Shown in pieces: positions 17,813 to 25,682 of a DNA stretch of 64,000 nucleotides (the first letter of the stretch is position 1; each line of letters opens with the position of its first letter). The notes beneath the pieces are model-generated. The model was not told the DNA's origin and did no database searches. It was given only the letters and a program-made list of their open reading frames with translations. The position numbers and the translations under genes were made by a program. Origin of the DNA: UBA4877 sp002399285 (lineage in GTDB: Bacteria; Bacillota; Thermoanaerobacteria; Thermoanaerobacterales; UBA4877); NCBI GenBank assembly GCA_036771835.1, contig DAIPGN010000001.1, positions 186,001 through 250,000 on the forward strand, read 5' to 3'.

Positions 17813-17838
17813 ATAAATTTAGCGGAGAAGGGATAGAT

Positions 17839-18042
17839 TTGATACACTTAACGAGACTTAATGGCACAGATTTTGTACTTAATACAGATATGATTGAATA
17901 CATGGAGTCTACCCCAGATACTATAATTACTTTGACGAATGGTCACAAATATGTTGTTCTGGAAGAGTTGGATACTATTATTGAGAGGGTGATGCAATAC
18001 AAACAACATATATATATGGATAATGACTTTAAAAATAAGTGA
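17839..18042 (+). CDS. flbD: Flagellar FlbD family protein
   Basis: This 67-residue protein begins MIHLTRLNGTDFVLNTDMIEYMESTPDTIITLTNGHKYVV in two recognisable blocks, the conserved body of the FlbD/YlzI family found after flgE in Bacillota. Its function is not established; B. subtilis SwrD, from the same family, increases motor torque. It starts with TTG after GGAGAAGGGA and precedes motA by 9 bases, which suits a stator-related role. Confidence 0.9.
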   Translation: MIHLTRLNGTDFVLNTDMIEYMESTPDTIITLTNGHKYVVLEELDTIIERVMQYKQHIYMDNDFKNK

Positions 18043-18051
18043 GGCGAAAAA

Positions 18052-18861
18052 ATGGACATAGCATCTTTTATTGGCATGGTATCCGGTATAATCCTAATTG
18101 TAGTTTCGATTTTACTAAACGGATCTTTGTCAACATATGTAGACCTTCCTTCTGTAATGATTACCGTAGGCGGTACAATTGCCAGTACATTGATTTCTTA
18201 TCCATTAAAAGAAGTATTAAATTCTTTTAAAGTTATGAAGTATATTTTTTTTAACAAGCCGCTGGATAACAACGAAGTAATCAGACAGATTGTCGAGCTT
18301 GCAAATACTGCGCGGAAAGATGGTCTCCTTGCTCTGGAAGATATGGCGGGAAGTTTAGACGATCCCTTTTTAAAAAAAGGTATTTTATTGGTAGTTGATG
18401 GTACGGATCCAGATTTGATAAGAAATATTATGGAGACGGAACTTGATTTTTTGGAAGACAGGCATAAGCAAAATCAAGGCATTTTTGAGACATTTGCTAC
18501 GTTTGCACCTGCGTTTGGAATGATAGGTACGCTAATAGGCTTGATAAATATGCTCAAGAATTTGAACGATCCTTCCAAGGTAGGACCTGGCATGGCTGTA
18601 GCTTTGATAACGACATTTTATGGCTCTTTAATGGCTTACCTTATATTTATGCCAATGGCTCGAAAGTTATCCTATCTGACTAAAGGAGAAATATTGCAGA
18701 AAGAACTTATGTTGGAAGGAATTCTTTCCATACAATCAGGCGAGAATCCACGAATTATCGAGGAGAAATTAAATGCGTTCCTTTCGCCAAATGTTAGAAG
18801 TAAATATGGCAGCCAAAAGCAAAGGCTTCGTGAAGGTGATTTGAATGTCTCGGAGAAATAG
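18052..18861 (+). CDS. motA: Flagellar motor stator protein MotA
   Basis: MotA is the cytoplasmic-membrane stator subunit that pushes on FliG. The 269-residue product has four membrane segments: two near the N terminus and two around residues 155-175 and 185-205 (FAPAFGMIGTLIGLINMLKN and GMAVALITTFYGSL). The cytoplasmic loop contains the EDRHKQNQGIFETFATFAP segment of the family. motB overlaps its end by 17 bases. Confidence 0.96.
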   Translation: MDIASFIGMVSGIILIVVSILLNGSLSTYVDLPSVMITVGGTIASTLISYPLKEVLNSFKVMKYIFFNKPLDNNEVIRQIVELANTARKDGLLALEDMAGSLDDPFLKKGILLVVDGTDPDLIRNIMETELDFLEDRHKQNQGIFETFATFAPAFGMIGTLIGLINMLKNLNDPSKVGPGMAVALITTFYGSLMAYLIFMPMARKLSYLTKGEILQKELMLEGILSIQSGENPRIIEEKLNAFLSPNVRSKYGSQKQRLREGDLNVSEK

Positions 18862-19570
18862 GCGCTCTACCCAGGATGACGAACCACAGGATTCAAAAGA
18901 GTGGATGAATACTTATGCAGATTTAATGTCTTTACTTTTGACCTTCTTCGTAATGGTTTTTGCCTTATCAACTATTGATTCGAGCAAATATAATAATGCC
19001 ATGCAATCGATCCAAAGTTATCTTGGCATGAATGATGGGCAAAATAACCAAATCATCGATACGCAATTGGGTACCCAAGGGAATTCAGGTTTTTCCAATT
19101 CCGATTCTGAAGATATCGGTGACGTATATCAGGATATTAGAGAATACGTTAATGATAACAAATTAAATAACGAGATTCAGGTTTCAATCAATGAAAGAGG
19201 GGTTTTAATCAGATTTGTTGATACCGCATTATTTGATACCGGAAAAGCTGATATAAAGCCTGAGGCTGAAAAGATTCTGCTAAATGTAGGAGAAATTATG
19301 AAAAAAGCCAATAAACCGATCAGAGTAGAGGGCCACACGGATAATGTACCAATACACAATAGCAAATATCCTACTAACTGGGAACTTTCCACAAATAGGG
19401 CAACAAATGTTGTAAAATTTTTGATTGAATCCTTAAGTATTGATCCACCCAAGATGTCTGCGGCCGGTTATGGTGAATATCATCCGGTGGCAGACAATAG
19501 TACGGATGAGGGGCGGGCAAAGAACAGAAGGGTAGATATAATTATCATAAATGGTTCCAATAATACATAA
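18845..19570 (+). CDS. motB: Flagellar motor stator protein MotB
   Basis: MotB anchors the stator to peptidoglycan and carries the ion-binding aspartate. The 241-residue protein has the plug/membrane segment with WMNTYADLMSLLLTFFVMVF, in which the YADLM aspartate is the ion site. It has a C-terminal OmpA-like domain with RVEGHTDNVPI, NWELSTNRATNVVKFL and GRAKNRRVDI. The YADLM..L.TFFVML pattern is closer to proton-type MotB than to PomB/MotS, but ion choice cannot be settled from this. Confidence 0.96.
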   Translation: MSRRNRRSTQDDEPQDSKEWMNTYADLMSLLLTFFVMVFALSTIDSSKYNNAMQSIQSYLGMNDGQNNQIIDTQLGTQGNSGFSNSDSEDIGDVYQDIREYVNDNKLNNEIQVSINERGVLIRFVDTALFDTGKADIKPEAEKILLNVGEIMKKANKPIRVEGHTDNVPIHNSKYPTNWELSTNRATNVVKFLIESLSIDPPKMSAAGYGEYHPVADNSTDEGRAKNRRVDIIIINGSNNT

Positions 19571-19584
19571 TGGAAGGTGAACAA

Positions 19585-20004
19585 ATGAAAAATGGTATGA
19601 CTATCATCCTTATAGTATTGATCATTGCTGTATCAGGTATGGCTGCCTATTTGTATTTCTTTGTTTCCAATAACAGTAACGTACCTTCTTCCAAAGACAT
19701 GAGCGAGGTGACGTATTATTCTCCCGGTGATCCATTTACCACTAATCTTAAGGGGGGAAAGAGATATATAAAGGTTGACATGCAAATAGAGGTGATGGAT
19801 AAATCATTTACTAAGGATCTGGACAAAAAAAATGCTGAGATAAGAGACGAGATATATTCTACATTAAGAGATTCTTCTCCAGATGAAATCGATGGGTCAA
19901 AAGGTCAGGACATTTTAAGGCAGAAGCTTGTCAATAGATTGAATACCCTTTTAGATACTAAAGCCATTACTAATATTTACTTTACTGATTTTGTCATACA
20001 ATAG
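19585..20004 (+). CDS. fliL: Flagellar basal body-associated protein FliL
   Basis: FliL surrounds the stator and supports torque. The 139-residue product has one membrane segment at about residues 5-25 and a periplasmic/outer domain containing FTTNLKGGKRYIKVDMQIEV, the family core, ending NIYFTDFVIQ. ATG at 19585 is preferred because GGAAGGTGA lies 6 bases upstream; the in-frame ATG at 19570 overlaps the motB stop and the binding site. Confidence 0.92.
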   Translation: MKNGMTIILIVLIIAVSGMAAYLYFFVSNNSNVPSSKDMSEVTYYSPGDPFTTNLKGGKRYIKVDMQIEVMDKSFTKDLDKKNAEIRDEIYSTLRDSSPDEIDGSKGQDILRQKLVNRLNTLLDTKAITNIYFTDFVIQ

Positions 20005-20018
20005 GGAGCGATGATAAA

Positions 20019-21011
20019 ATGCCCGACGTAATGAGTCAACAGGAAATTGATGCCTTATTAGGTGCTCTAAACCGGGGCGAGCTTGATGCCAACCAAATGG
20101 AACGAGATGACAAAAAGATCGACATCAAGCCATACGACTTTAAACGGCCGAATAAGTTTTCCAAAGAACATCTGCGTACATTGCAGATGATATTTGAAGA
20201 ATTTTCTCGTTCGGCAGCAACGTTCCTTTCAGGCTATCTGAGGACAATGGTACAAATAGATGTTATTTCTTCAGAACAACTCACATATTATGAGTTCAAT
20301 AACTCCATCACAAATTTAATGATACTTGGAATTGTTGATTTTTCCCCTTTAAGCGGATCCATTATCTTGGGCCTTTATGGCAACACCGCCTATAGTATAA
20401 TTGATAGGATATTGGGAGGAAACGGTCAGGAAGAGTATAATTCCCGGAACTTTACTGAGATCGAACTGGTTTTGATGGAACAAATAATAAAAGAACTGGT
20501 TGGTTATTTAAGGGATCCGTGGTCAAATTTTCTTGATTTGAGGCCGACTCTGCAAAAGATAGAGACTAACGCACAGTTTGCTCAGATTGCGGCATCTAAC
20601 GAAGCGGTAGCATTGCTGACTATGAATATAAAAATCGGCAAAAATGAGGGCTATATGATAGTATGTATTCCGCATATGGTGATTGAACCCATTATCGCAA
20701 GATTGAGCACTAGATTTTGGTTTTCTACTCCTAATACTAGTGTGGATACACAAGATACCAAAAATATAGAAAAGGAAATAGAATATACCTATGTTACCTT
20801 GAAAGGTGTTTTGGGAAAAGCTGAAGTAAAGGTATCGGACATAGTGCATTTATTGTCAGGTGATGTGATCCAGTTGAAAAACAAAGTTTCTGACGGCGTT
20901 GATATATATGTTGAAGATAAAAAAATGTTTAAAGGCATTCCTGGCAAAAAAAATAATAGCGTATCCGTTAAAATCTTAAGCCAATATGGAGGAGGAAAAG
21001 GGAATGTCTGA
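20019..21011 (+). CDS. fliM: Flagellar motor switch protein FliM
   Basis: FliM is the C-ring subunit that binds CheY-P. The 330-residue product starts with the CheY-binding peptide MSQQEIDALLGAL, then a linker, the CheC-like middle domain (FKRPNKFSKEHLRTLQMIFEEF, YEFNNSI, GNTAYSIIDRILGG) and a C-terminal SpoA domain with LKGVLGKAEVKVSDIVHLLSGDVI. The ATG follows GGGAGCGATG. fliY overlaps its end by 8 bases. Confidence 0.97.
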   Translation: MPDVMSQQEIDALLGALNRGELDANQMERDDKKIDIKPYDFKRPNKFSKEHLRTLQMIFEEFSRSAATFLSGYLRTMVQIDVISSEQLTYYEFNNSITNLMILGIVDFSPLSGSIILGLYGNTAYSIIDRILGGNGQEEYNSRNFTEIELVLMEQIIKELVGYLRDPWSNFLDLRPTLQKIETNAQFAQIAASNEAVALLTMNIKIGKNEGYMIVCIPHMVIEPIIARLSTRFWFSTPNTSVDTQDTKNIEKEIEYTYVTLKGVLGKAEVKVSDIVHLLSGDVIQLKNKVSDGVDIYVEDKKMFKGIPGKKNNSVSVKILSQYGGGKGNV

Positions 21012-22101
21012 TAATTTAATGTCTCAGGAAGAAATTGATGCTCTTTTAAATGTCTCATCCCAGGACAGCAATGATACGCAAGATACTGTTTCTAACGAAC
21101 TGACTCCTTTTGAGATCGATGTTTTGGGTGAGATCGGCAATATAAGCATGGGCACATCAGCGACCACTCTGTATACATTGCTTGGAAATAAAATTGCAAT
21201 AACGACTCCCAAAGTATCAATAGTAACTTGGGATGAATTGAAACAAGATTATCCGGTCCCTTATGTAGGAATACTTGTACAATACACTAAGGGAGTTACT
21301 GGTTTCAATTTATTGATATTGGATGTCAAGGACGTAATGATAATCACGGACCTCATGATGGGCGGAGATGGGATAAATGTTGAAGGATCTATAGGTGAAA
21401 TGCAGTTGAGCGCGGTATCAGAAGCTATGAACCAAATGATTGGATCGGCTTCGACATCGTTGGCTACTATCCTGAAGAGAGATATTAATATATCACCTCC
21501 AAATGCATTTATGGTTGATTTTCCTTCCGATGTTCCAGGTGATATTCCGCTGCCTCACGATAAATTAGTGCAGATCTCCTTTGATATGGTTATGGGAGAT
21601 TTGATAAACAGCAAGATTATGCAGCTTATGCCAATAGATTTTGCAAAGGAATTGGTAAATGCTCTTACTGCAAGTACAGCTAATTTAAATAATAAGGATG
21701 AGAAGGCAATGGTAACTAATAAAAAAATTAAGTCTGAAAACATAGAAAATTCTATGAATAGTAAAAGGCATGAAAAAATCGAAGTAAAACCTGTTGCATT
21801 TCAAGATTTGGATGGTTCTCCAAGCAATAATGATATGAACATCAATATAGTCATGGATGTACCTCTGGAAATGACTGTGGAACTGGGAAGAACAAGGAAG
21901 ACAATAAAAGAAGTGCTGGAAATTGGTTCCGGTACGGTCATAGAACTGGATAAGATCGCGGGCGAACCTGTTGATATATTAGTTAATGGTAAGGTTATTG
22001 CCAGAGGTGAGGTAGTTGTTATAGATGAGAACTTCGGCGTCAGAGTAATTGATATAATCAGCGGTAATATAGAAAATTCAGATAATGATATGGAGGATTA
22101 A
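21004..22101 (+). CDS. fliY: Flagellar switch and CheY-P phosphatase FliY
   Basis: FliY replaces FliN in many Bacillota and also dephosphorylates CheY-P at the motor. From ATG 21004 (after GGAGGAGG) the 365-residue protein has the N-terminal CheY-binding peptide MSQEEIDALLN. A CheC-like phosphatase domain follows with both active-site ExxN patterns (GEIGNISMG and SEAMNQMIG), then a Lys/Asn-rich linker near 240-265 and a C-terminal FliN/SpoA domain (VPLEMTVELGRTRKTIKEVL, GEPVDILVNGKVIARGEVVVIDE). Both catalytic pairs are intact, so phosphatase activity is expected. Confidence 0.96.
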   Translation: MSDNLMSQEEIDALLNVSSQDSNDTQDTVSNELTPFEIDVLGEIGNISMGTSATTLYTLLGNKIAITTPKVSIVTWDELKQDYPVPYVGILVQYTKGVTGFNLLILDVKDVMIITDLMMGGDGINVEGSIGEMQLSAVSEAMNQMIGSASTSLATILKRDINISPPNAFMVDFPSDVPGDIPLPHDKLVQISFDMVMGDLINSKIMQLMPIDFAKELVNALTASTANLNNKDEKAMVTNKKIKSENIENSMNSKRHEKIEVKPVAFQDLDGSPSNNDMNINIVMDVPLEMTVELGRTRKTIKEVLEIGSGTVIELDKIAGEPVDILVNGKVIARGEVVVIDENFGVRVIDIISGNIENSDNDMED

Positions 22102-22102
22102 T

Positions 22103-22465
22103 ATGGGCAAAAATATCCTAATTGTTGATGATGCAGCATTTATGAGGATGATGGTAAAAGATATTTTAACTAAGAACGGTTATACAGTAGTCGGAGAAGC
22201 TGAAAATGGTGCCGTGGCACTGGAAAAATTTCAGGAGCTCAATCCGGATTTGGCTATAATGGACATAACAATGCCGGAAGTCGATGGTATTCAAGCTGTA
22301 AAGGAGATAAGGAAGATAGACCCGAATGCCAAAATCATTATGTGCTCAGCTATGGGACAGCAAGCCATGGTGATCGAAGCAATACAGGCCGGCGCTAGGG
22401 ATTTTATAGTTAAGCCTTTCCAAGCTGAAAGAGTAATAGAAGCAGTTAAAAAAACCATAGGTTAA
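22103..22465 (+). CDS. cheY: Chemotaxis response regulator CheY
   Basis: This 120-residue single-domain receiver is phosphorylated by CheA and acts on FliM/FliY. The acidic pair is D9-D10, the phospho-acceptor is D54 in LAIMDITMPEVDG, the switch Ser is in IIMCSAMGQQ, and the Lys is in DFIVKPFQ. ATG at 22103 follows GGAGG directly after the fliY stop; the earlier in-frame ATG lies inside fliY. Its place between fliY and fliO is the usual Bacillota arrangement. Confidence 0.96.
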   Translation: MGKNILIVDDAAFMRMMVKDILTKNGYTVVGEAENGAVALEKFQELNPDLAIMDITMPEVDGIQAVKEIRKIDPNAKIIMCSAMGQQAMVIEAIQAGARDFIVKPFQAERVIEAVKKTIG

Positions 22466-22469
22466 GGCT

Positions 22470-22820
22470 ATGGGTATAGCACAGGTACTGTGGTCTATTT
22501 TTGCTTTTGCTCTAATAGTGGTTTTGGCTTATTATGTTAGCCGTTACTATACATCTTTTTCTTTATCTGTAAATAAGTCGAGATATATTAGAGTTATTGA
22601 TAAATATATGGTTGGCAGGGACAAATATATACTCCTGATATGTATCGATGAAAAATATTATTTGCTTGGTATAACCAACAATAATATAAATTTGATTTCT
22701 ACGATCGAAAATCTCAGCGATTATTCGCCAGCAAAAGAAACGGCAATAAGTTCTCAGTCCAACAAGTTTACGGAGAATTTTAAAGAAATCTTAGTAAAAA
22801 AGTTACATAAAAATAGGTGA
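22470..22820 (+). CDS. fliO: Flagellar biosynthetic protein FliO
   Basis: FliO is a small membrane protein that helps assemble the FliP ring of the export gate. This 116-residue product has one N-terminal membrane segment (about residues 7-25) followed by a basic cytoplasmic domain with IRVIDKYMVGRDKYILLICIDEKYYLLGIT, which matches the FliO/FliZ family pattern of RDKxILLVxIxxKYYLLG. It begins 4 bases after cheY and is followed by fliP. Confidence 0.88.
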   Translation: MGIAQVLWSIFAFALIVVLAYYVSRYYTSFSLSVNKSRYIRVIDKYMVGRDKYILLICIDEKYYLLGITNNNINLISTIENLSDYSPAKETAISSQSNKFTENFKEILVKKLHKNR

Positions 22821-22826
22821 TTATGA

Positions 22827-23510
22827 ATGCAGAACAATTTATTACCCAGTGTTGATATAAACATAAATCCAGGTGCAGGAACCGGCTTAGCACCTTCGCT
22901 CTATATAATTTTGGCCTTGACATTTATTGCACTTTCGCCTTCAATTCTTGTAATGATTACTTCCTTTACGAGAATAATAATTGTGCTTTCTTTTACAAGA
23001 AGTGCGCTTGGCACTCAGCAAGTACCTCCAAATCAGGTACTGATAGGTTTAGCATTATTTTTGACTTTATTTATAATGCATCCGACATTTAATGAGGTAA
23101 ACGAAGCTGCAATTAAGCCGTACTTAAATGGCCAAATAACAGAGGAGCAAGCATTAAAGCAAGGGATGGAGCCGATGCGTGAATTTATGCTTAAACAAAC
23201 TCGCACAAGTGACCTCAATTTATTTTTGAGTTTATCAAAGGATCAGTATCAATCCGGTATCGATAATTTACCTATGAGCGTGGTAATACCCGCTTTTGCC
23301 ATAAGCGAGATAAAGACGGCATTTGAGATGGGCTTTATTATTTATCTTCCATTTTTGATCATTGATATGGTAGTATCAAGTACTCTTATGTCCATGGGTA
23401 TGTTTATGCTTCCTCCCGTCATGATATCCCTTCCGTTTAAAATTTTACTCTTTATATTGGTAAATGGTTGGGATATGATTATTAAATCTCTGGTTATGAG
23501 TTTTCACTAA
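22827..23510 (+). CDS. fliP: Flagellar type III secretion gate protein FliP
   Basis: FliP forms the core of the export gate. The 227-residue product has a short N-terminal leader, then membrane segments with LTFIALSPSILVMITSFTRI, VLSFTRSALGTQQVPPNQVLIGLALFLT in the first half, and the C-terminal VVIPAFAISEIKTAFEMGF and MFMLPPVMISLPFKI segments. All signature stretches of the family are present. fliQ and fliR follow directly. Confidence 0.97.
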   Translation: MQNNLLPSVDININPGAGTGLAPSLYIILALTFIALSPSILVMITSFTRIIIVLSFTRSALGTQQVPPNQVLIGLALFLTLFIMHPTFNEVNEAAIKPYLNGQITEEQALKQGMEPMREFMLKQTRTSDLNLFLSLSKDQYQSGIDNLPMSVVIPAFAISEIKTAFEMGFIIYLPFLIIDMVVSSTLMSMGMFMLPPVMISLPFKILLFILVNGWDMIIKSLVMSFH

Positions 23511-23524
23511 GGAGATGTGTCAAT

Positions 23525-23794
23525 GTGAGTCAGGAATTTGTAATGGATATGGCCCGAAAAGCGCTTTATGTTCTTCTGCAAATGAGTGCGCCGGTACTAA
23601 TAATCACTTTGATCGTAGGCTTATTGGTAAGTATAATTCAGGCTACCACACAGATACAGGAACAAACAATGACCTTTATTACAAAAATACTTGCGGTTAT
23701 ATTTACTTTAATTATACTGGGGCCATGGATGTTGAATATAATTACAGGATATACAAGTAATTTGTTAAATAACCTTACACAATTTATTCGCTGA
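23525..23794 (+). CDS. fliQ: Flagellar type III secretion gate protein FliQ
   Basis: FliQ packs around the FliP-FliR gate. The 89-residue protein has two membrane helices, with the conserved LIITLIVGLLVSIIQATTQIQEQT and TFITKILAVIFTLIILGPWML shared between them in the family pattern. It starts with GTG (SQEFVMDMARKAL) after GGAGATGTG. A longer frame in another phase over the same bases is a shadow. Confidence 0.96.
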   Translation: MSQEFVMDMARKALYVLLQMSAPVLIITLIVGLLVSIIQATTQIQEQTMTFITKILAVIFTLIILGPWMLNIITGYTSNLLNNLTQFIR

Positions 23795-23807
23795 AAAGGT
23801 GTTAGAA

Positions 23808-24587
23808 TTGAATAACGTTTTGAATTTATCCGGACTCATTTATTTCCTTTTGATATTTTCAAGGACAATAGGTATTACAATATTAAATCCTATTTTTAGC
23901 AGAAAAGAAATACCATATATCATTAAAATTGGAGTGTCCTTATATTTGGCTTTAATTGTTACCAACTCGGTAACGGTTAATATTGAAATTTCTAATATTG
24001 CTGTGTTGACGTTTATAATGATAAAGGAGTTTGTTATAGGGTTGATCATTGGCTTTGTAAGTTATCTTTTTTTTAATGCGCTTTATATTGCAGGTGAGTT
24101 TATTGATATGTCCATGGGTTTTGGGATAGTTAATGTCCTTGATATACAGAACAATATTCAAGTACCGATCATGGGTAATTTTATATACATACTCAGTATG
24201 TTGATTTTTCTTTCAGTTAATGGTCATTACTATTTTTTGAGCGCCGTTTTGGACAGTTACAAATATGTACCTATTGGGGTACTTGAAATCAATGAAAATT
24301 TCTTGCAATTTAGCATTAATATTTTTACACAGATTTTTGTGATTGGCTTTAAGATAAGTGCTCCTATTGTAATAACATTACTGCTGACGGACGTTGCATT
24401 AGGTATCCTATCGCGGACTGTACCTCAAATGAATGTTTTTATGGTCGGTATGCCGTTGAAGGTATTTATAGGCGTTATCACGATGATCATAGTACTTCCC
24501 ATGTATATATTTTCACTTGATGCCCTGTTCAATAAGAGTTTTGACAGTATATACAATATAATCAGGATAATCGGAGGAAAGGTTTAG
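23808..24587 (+). CDS. fliR: Flagellar type III secretion gate protein FliR
   Basis: FliR completes the FliPQR export gate. The 259-residue product is almost entirely hydrophobic, with several membrane segments and the signature GFVSYLFFNALYIAGEFIDMSMGFGIVNVLD in its middle. A C-terminal segment has LLLTDVALGILSRTVPQMNVFMVGMPLKV. TTG at 23808 has good spacing from AAAAGGTG; the GTG at 23799 lies within that site. The stop overlaps the flhB start by one base. Confidence 0.95.
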   Translation: MNNVLNLSGLIYFLLIFSRTIGITILNPIFSRKEIPYIIKIGVSLYLALIVTNSVTVNIEISNIAVLTFIMIKEFVIGLIIGFVSYLFFNALYIAGEFIDMSMGFGIVNVLDIQNNIQVPIMGNFIYILSMLIFLSVNGHYYFLSAVLDSYKYVPIGVLEINENFLQFSINIFTQIFVIGFKISAPIVITLLLTDVALGILSRTVPQMNVFMVGMPLKVFIGVITMIIVLPMYIFSLDALFNKSFDSIYNIIRIIGGKV

Positions 24588-25669
24588 TGCCTTTTACGTA
24601 TAATCTGCAGTTATTTTCAGAAGAAGATAAAACGGAGCCGGCGTCGCCTAAAAAACGCGAGGACCTTAAAAAAAAGGGACAGACGTATAATAGCCGTGAT
24701 TTGACCATGGGAATTACATTACTGGCAGGAGTCATGTCGTTTAAATTATTGTCTGGATATATTTTTAATAATATAAATGAGGCATTGAAATTTTACTTTA
24801 ATAAACTGCAGAGTACTACGCAATACTTTACTATACCGGGAATCAGCAATATATTGAAGTTTGCGGCGACAAAAATCCTTATTACCACTATGCCTCTAGC
24901 AATAATCGTATCTGTAACGGGTATTATCATAAGTATATTTCAGACCGGTTTTATCTTTACCACAAACTCTCTAAAATTTGATCTCAGTAAAATCAATCCT
25001 GCGGAAGGATTTAAACGGATATTCTCAAAGAGGTCCTTGATAGAGCTTGTAAAATCACTTTTAAAAGTCGTTTTAATCGGTTATGTAATTTATTCGTATC
25101 TATCTAAGAATTATTCAAGTTTTTATATGGTTCTTGATATGGAGACATCTCAAATTTTGGGATTTATTCTTAAGTCATTGATTGATATTGGTATGAAGGC
25201 AGGTATGGTTTTAGTGATAATAGGAGCTGCCGATTATATGTATCAGCGTTGGGACTTTGAACAAAGCATACGAATGTCCAAAGAAGAAGTAAAAGAGGAA
25301 TTCAAAGAGACTGAGGGTAATCCGCAGACTAAATCCAGGATACGTGAAATCCAAAGGAAGATCTCAACGCGGAGAATGATGGAAGATATAAAAAGAGCTG
25401 AGGTTGTCATTACTAACCCTACTCATATTGCCGTAGCTCTTATGTATGATGATAATAAGAATAGTGCGCCGATAGTAATAGGAAAGGGAATGAATGATCT
25501 GGCGCAAAAAATCAAGAGAGTAGCCAAAGAAAATGACATACCCATAGTAGAAAATGTTGAATTGGCACACCTTCTATACGAAAAAACGGATATAGGTGAA
25601 GAGATACCGCCGGGACTCTATAAGGCTGTTGCTGAAATATTAGCATACATATATAGCCTCAATAAATAA
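24587..25669 (+). CDS. flhB: Flagellar export switch protein FlhB
   Basis: FlhB controls the export specificity switch by autocleavage. The 360-residue product begins with the LFSEEDKTEPASPKKREDLKKKG family start, has four membrane segments, and carries the cleavage motif NPTH with N277-P278 in VITNPTHIAVALMYD. The C-terminal domain continues PIVIGKGMNDLAQKI and VELAHLLYE. It starts with GTG after GGAGGAAAGG. Confidence 0.97.
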   Translation: MPFTYNLQLFSEEDKTEPASPKKREDLKKKGQTYNSRDLTMGITLLAGVMSFKLLSGYIFNNINEALKFYFNKLQSTTQYFTIPGISNILKFAATKILITTMPLAIIVSVTGIIISIFQTGFIFTTNSLKFDLSKINPAEGFKRIFSKRSLIELVKSLLKVVLIGYVIYSYLSKNYSSFYMVLDMETSQILGFILKSLIDIGMKAGMVLVIIGAADYMYQRWDFEQSIRMSKEEVKEEFKETEGNPQTKSRIREIQRKISTRRMMEDIKRAEVVITNPTHIAVALMYDDNKNSAPIVIGKGMNDLAQKIKRVAKENDIPIVENVELAHLLYEKTDIGEEIPPGLYKAVAEILAYIYSLNK

Positions 25670-25682
25670 GTGGGTGATCTAA

